Shown in pieces: positions 7,785 to 8,344 of a stretch of DNA of 8,344 nt; position 1 is the stretch's first letter; each line of letters starts with the position of its first letter. The DNA comes from JBEKCP01 sp050014815 (lineage in GTDB: Bacteria; Planctomycetota; Planctomycetia; Pirellulales; Thermoguttaceae): positions 1 through 8,344 of the forward strand of contig JBEKCP010000245.1 in the NCBI GenBank assembly GCA_050014815.1, written 5' to 3'. The notes beneath the pieces are model-generated. The model did no database searches and was not told the DNA's origin. It saw nothing but the letters and a program-made list of their open reading frames with translations. A program made the translations under genes and the position numbers.

Positions 7785-7790
7785 CCACCT
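7785..7790 (-). promoter_or_regulatory. Shine-Dalgarno of the toroid protein gene
   Basis: AGGTGG on the minus strand, separated from the ATG at 7777 by seven bases (ACTTGCC). It decides the start against the longer in-frame ATG at 7990, which would add 71 residues and bury the signal peptide. Confidence 0.75.
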
Positions 7791-7827
7791 CGGGTTGCAA
7801 AGACACGCTCGACCGGCGGCGGGTGTG

Positions 7828-7855
7828 CTTTCCGGCCTGCGGGCCGGCCGGAAAG
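7828..7855 (-). promoter_or_regulatory. Stable hairpin in the 5' leader of the operon
   Basis: Perfect 10-bp arms, CTTTCCGGCC at 7828-7837 and GGCCGGAAAG at 7846-7855, enclose an 8-nt loop. In the predicted transcript it lies about 50 nt before the first start codon. No U-run follows it in either direction, so it does not look like an intrinsic terminator. It may affect mRNA stability or translation, or be another dispersed palindrome. No known riboswitch class is recognised. Confidence 0.55.
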
Positions 7856-7931
7856 AGACGGGATACTCGGCAGGTTGGTCGTCAGCGGTTCTGGGTAGGC
7901 GGGGCCAACACCGCAAACTACGGCGAGTTTC

Positions 7932-7959
7932 ATTATGGCAGGCAAGTTTCGATTGTCAA
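7932..7959 (-). promoter_or_regulatory. Sigma-70-type promoter of the operon
   Basis: On the minus strand TTGACA (7959-7954) is a perfect -35 box, followed by a 16-bp spacer and CATAAT (7937-7932), a 5/6 match to the -10 consensus. Transcription would start near 7925, giving a leader of about 148 nt before the toroid gene. It is the best promoter-like sequence seen in the intergenic region. Planctomycete promoters do not always follow the E. coli consensus, so this rests on sequence match alone. Confidence 0.6.
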
Positions 7960-8029
7960 CCGCAAGAGTCCCCCTGCACGTAACCCGCACACCGAGTATG
8001 TCTTGGAGCAGGTTGGACGCCCCCTAATA

Positions 8030-8054
8030 TAACCTGTTGTACGTACACAGGTTA
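8030..8054. promoter_or_regulatory. Inverted repeat TAACCTGT-N9-ACAGGTTA, possible operator
   Basis: Perfect 8-bp arms at 8030-8037 and 8047-8054 with a 9-nt centre that contains GTACGTAC, itself a palindrome. It lies about 70 bp upstream of the -35 box of the operon promoter. On the minus strand a TATATT adjoins its far side. The size and symmetry fit a dimeric regulator site, but no regulator is encoded in the window and there is only one copy, so this remains a candidate. Confidence 0.35.
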
Positions 8055-8233
8055 GACCCCGCTCCCGTTGTTGAAGAAGTGGACGAGAAAACCCGAGCCG
8101 GAAGAGACCGCGAAAAGGGGATGGCCGGGTTGTGCGGCCGGCATCCTTTGGGCGTTCCGGGAAAACTGCGACTTTCCTTTCGTGAATGCGGAGGTCGTTC
8201 TTCGGCCGCCCCTTAGCACTATTGCGCAAGATT

Positions 8234-8313
8234 GGAAAGGGGACTGGCTCCGTCGCCACGCTCGATGTGGCGGTGGGCAAACGGGTTGCGGCGACGGTGC
8301 CTGTCCCCTTTCC
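8234..8313. repeat. REP/BIME-like inverted repeat pair
   Basis: The 24-bp arms at 8234-8257 and 8290-8313 are inverted copies matching at 22 of 24 positions; the core is GGGGACTGGCTCCG on the left and GGGGACAGGCACCG, inverted, on the right. The 32-bp interior can form a smaller hairpin (CGCCAC 8254-8259 with GTGGCG 8267-8272). Paired inverted short palindromic units are typical of REP/BIME elements mobilised by IS200-like (RAYT) transposases. No transposase is encoded here. Confidence 0.65.
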
Positions 8314-8323
8314 CCGGAGGGCG

Positions 8324-8344
8324 AAAAAAGGGGGACAGGCACCG
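8324..8344 (+). repeat. Third copy of the REP-like unit, cut by the window edge
   Basis: Positions 8331-8344 read GGGGACAGGCACCG, exactly the inverse of 8295-8308, preceded by an A-rich run (8324-8329). It is in the same orientation as the left arm at 8234, so the cluster alternates +, -, + and probably continues beyond the window. Confidence 0.6.

Larger units (their letters stand above)
7778..8344. other. Intergenic region upstream of the operon
   Basis: 567 bases with no convincing gene. Open frames here on either strand (for example minus 7933-8280 and 8052-8342) have no recognisable domain, no good ribosome binding site and run through the repeats. The region holds the leader and promoter of the operon, an inverted repeat at 8030-8054, and a REP-like cluster at 8234-8344. 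Nothing recognisable is seen in 8055-8233 apart from a bulged, unconvincing hairpin around 8117-8146. Confidence 0.7.

Noticed and set aside
7778..7990. N-terminal extension of the toroid gene to ATG 7990
   Set aside because: The extension runs through the promoter and the leader hairpin and would place the signal peptide inside the protein. The internal ATG at 7777 has a good Shine-Dalgarno.
6602..8032. Plus-strand open frames 6602-7411 and 7415-8032
   Set aside because: They are antisense to the toroid gene and its leader and have no recognisable domain; the minus-strand gene explains the open frame.
8114..8149. Imperfect hairpin as a terminator of an upstream gene
   Set aside because: The stem has bulges, the T-run is only three bases, and no gene ends nearby on either strand.
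7933..8342. Minus-strand open frames 7933-8280 (115 aa) and 8052-8342 (96 aa)
   Set aside because: They run through the REP-like repeats and the 8030-8054 palindrome, resemble no family I recognise, and lack convincing ribosome binding sites.

Overview
The window is GC-rich bacterial DNA carrying one operon on the minus strand, read from about 7925 down to and beyond position 1. Gene content and protein architecture suggest a planctomycete, probably of the Pirellulales type: a secreted prenyltransferase/squalene-cyclase-like toroid protein, a BatA-like membrane protein, a second VWA protein with a glutamine-amidotransferase-like fold, and a DUF4175-like membrane protein. Dispersed palindromic repeats lie at one gene junction and upstream of the operon. 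The taxonomic placement is an inference from protein style; there is no rRNA or other marker gene here.

Layout in transcription order (right to left): 8344-8234, an inverted-repeat cluster resembling REP/BIME elements; 8233-8055, no recognisable feature; 8054-8030, a short perfect inverted repeat; 7959-7932, a strong sigma-70-type promoter (TTGACA, 16 bp, CATAAT); about 7925-7778, a leader of roughly 150 nt with a stable hairpin and a good Shine-Dalgarno; 7777-6620, toroid protein (385 aa); 6617-4116, BatA-like protein (833 aa); 4119-1663, VWA/GATase-like protein (818 aa); 1666-1598, a 22-codon mini-ORF created by a small palindromic insertion; 1601-1, the DUF4175-like protein, whose C-terminus lies outside the window.

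The genes are tightly coupled: 2 nt between the first and second, an ATGA overlap between the second and third, and two successive ATGA overlaps through the mini-ORF between the third and fourth. The three downstream products are membrane anchored with large soluble parts, and the first is predicted to be exported, so the operon probably builds or regulates a cell-envelope assembly. Related BatA/VWA clusters usually sit beside a MoxR ATPase and a DUF58 protein; neither is in this window. The biochemical role of such clusters in planctomycetes is not known to me.

The most notable local observation is the third/fourth gene junction. There a 46-bp palindromic element is flanked by 19-bp direct repeats that each contain the ATGA stop/start overlap. 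The insertion appears to have kept translational coupling by creating an intermediate mini-ORF and supplying a new ribosome binding site.
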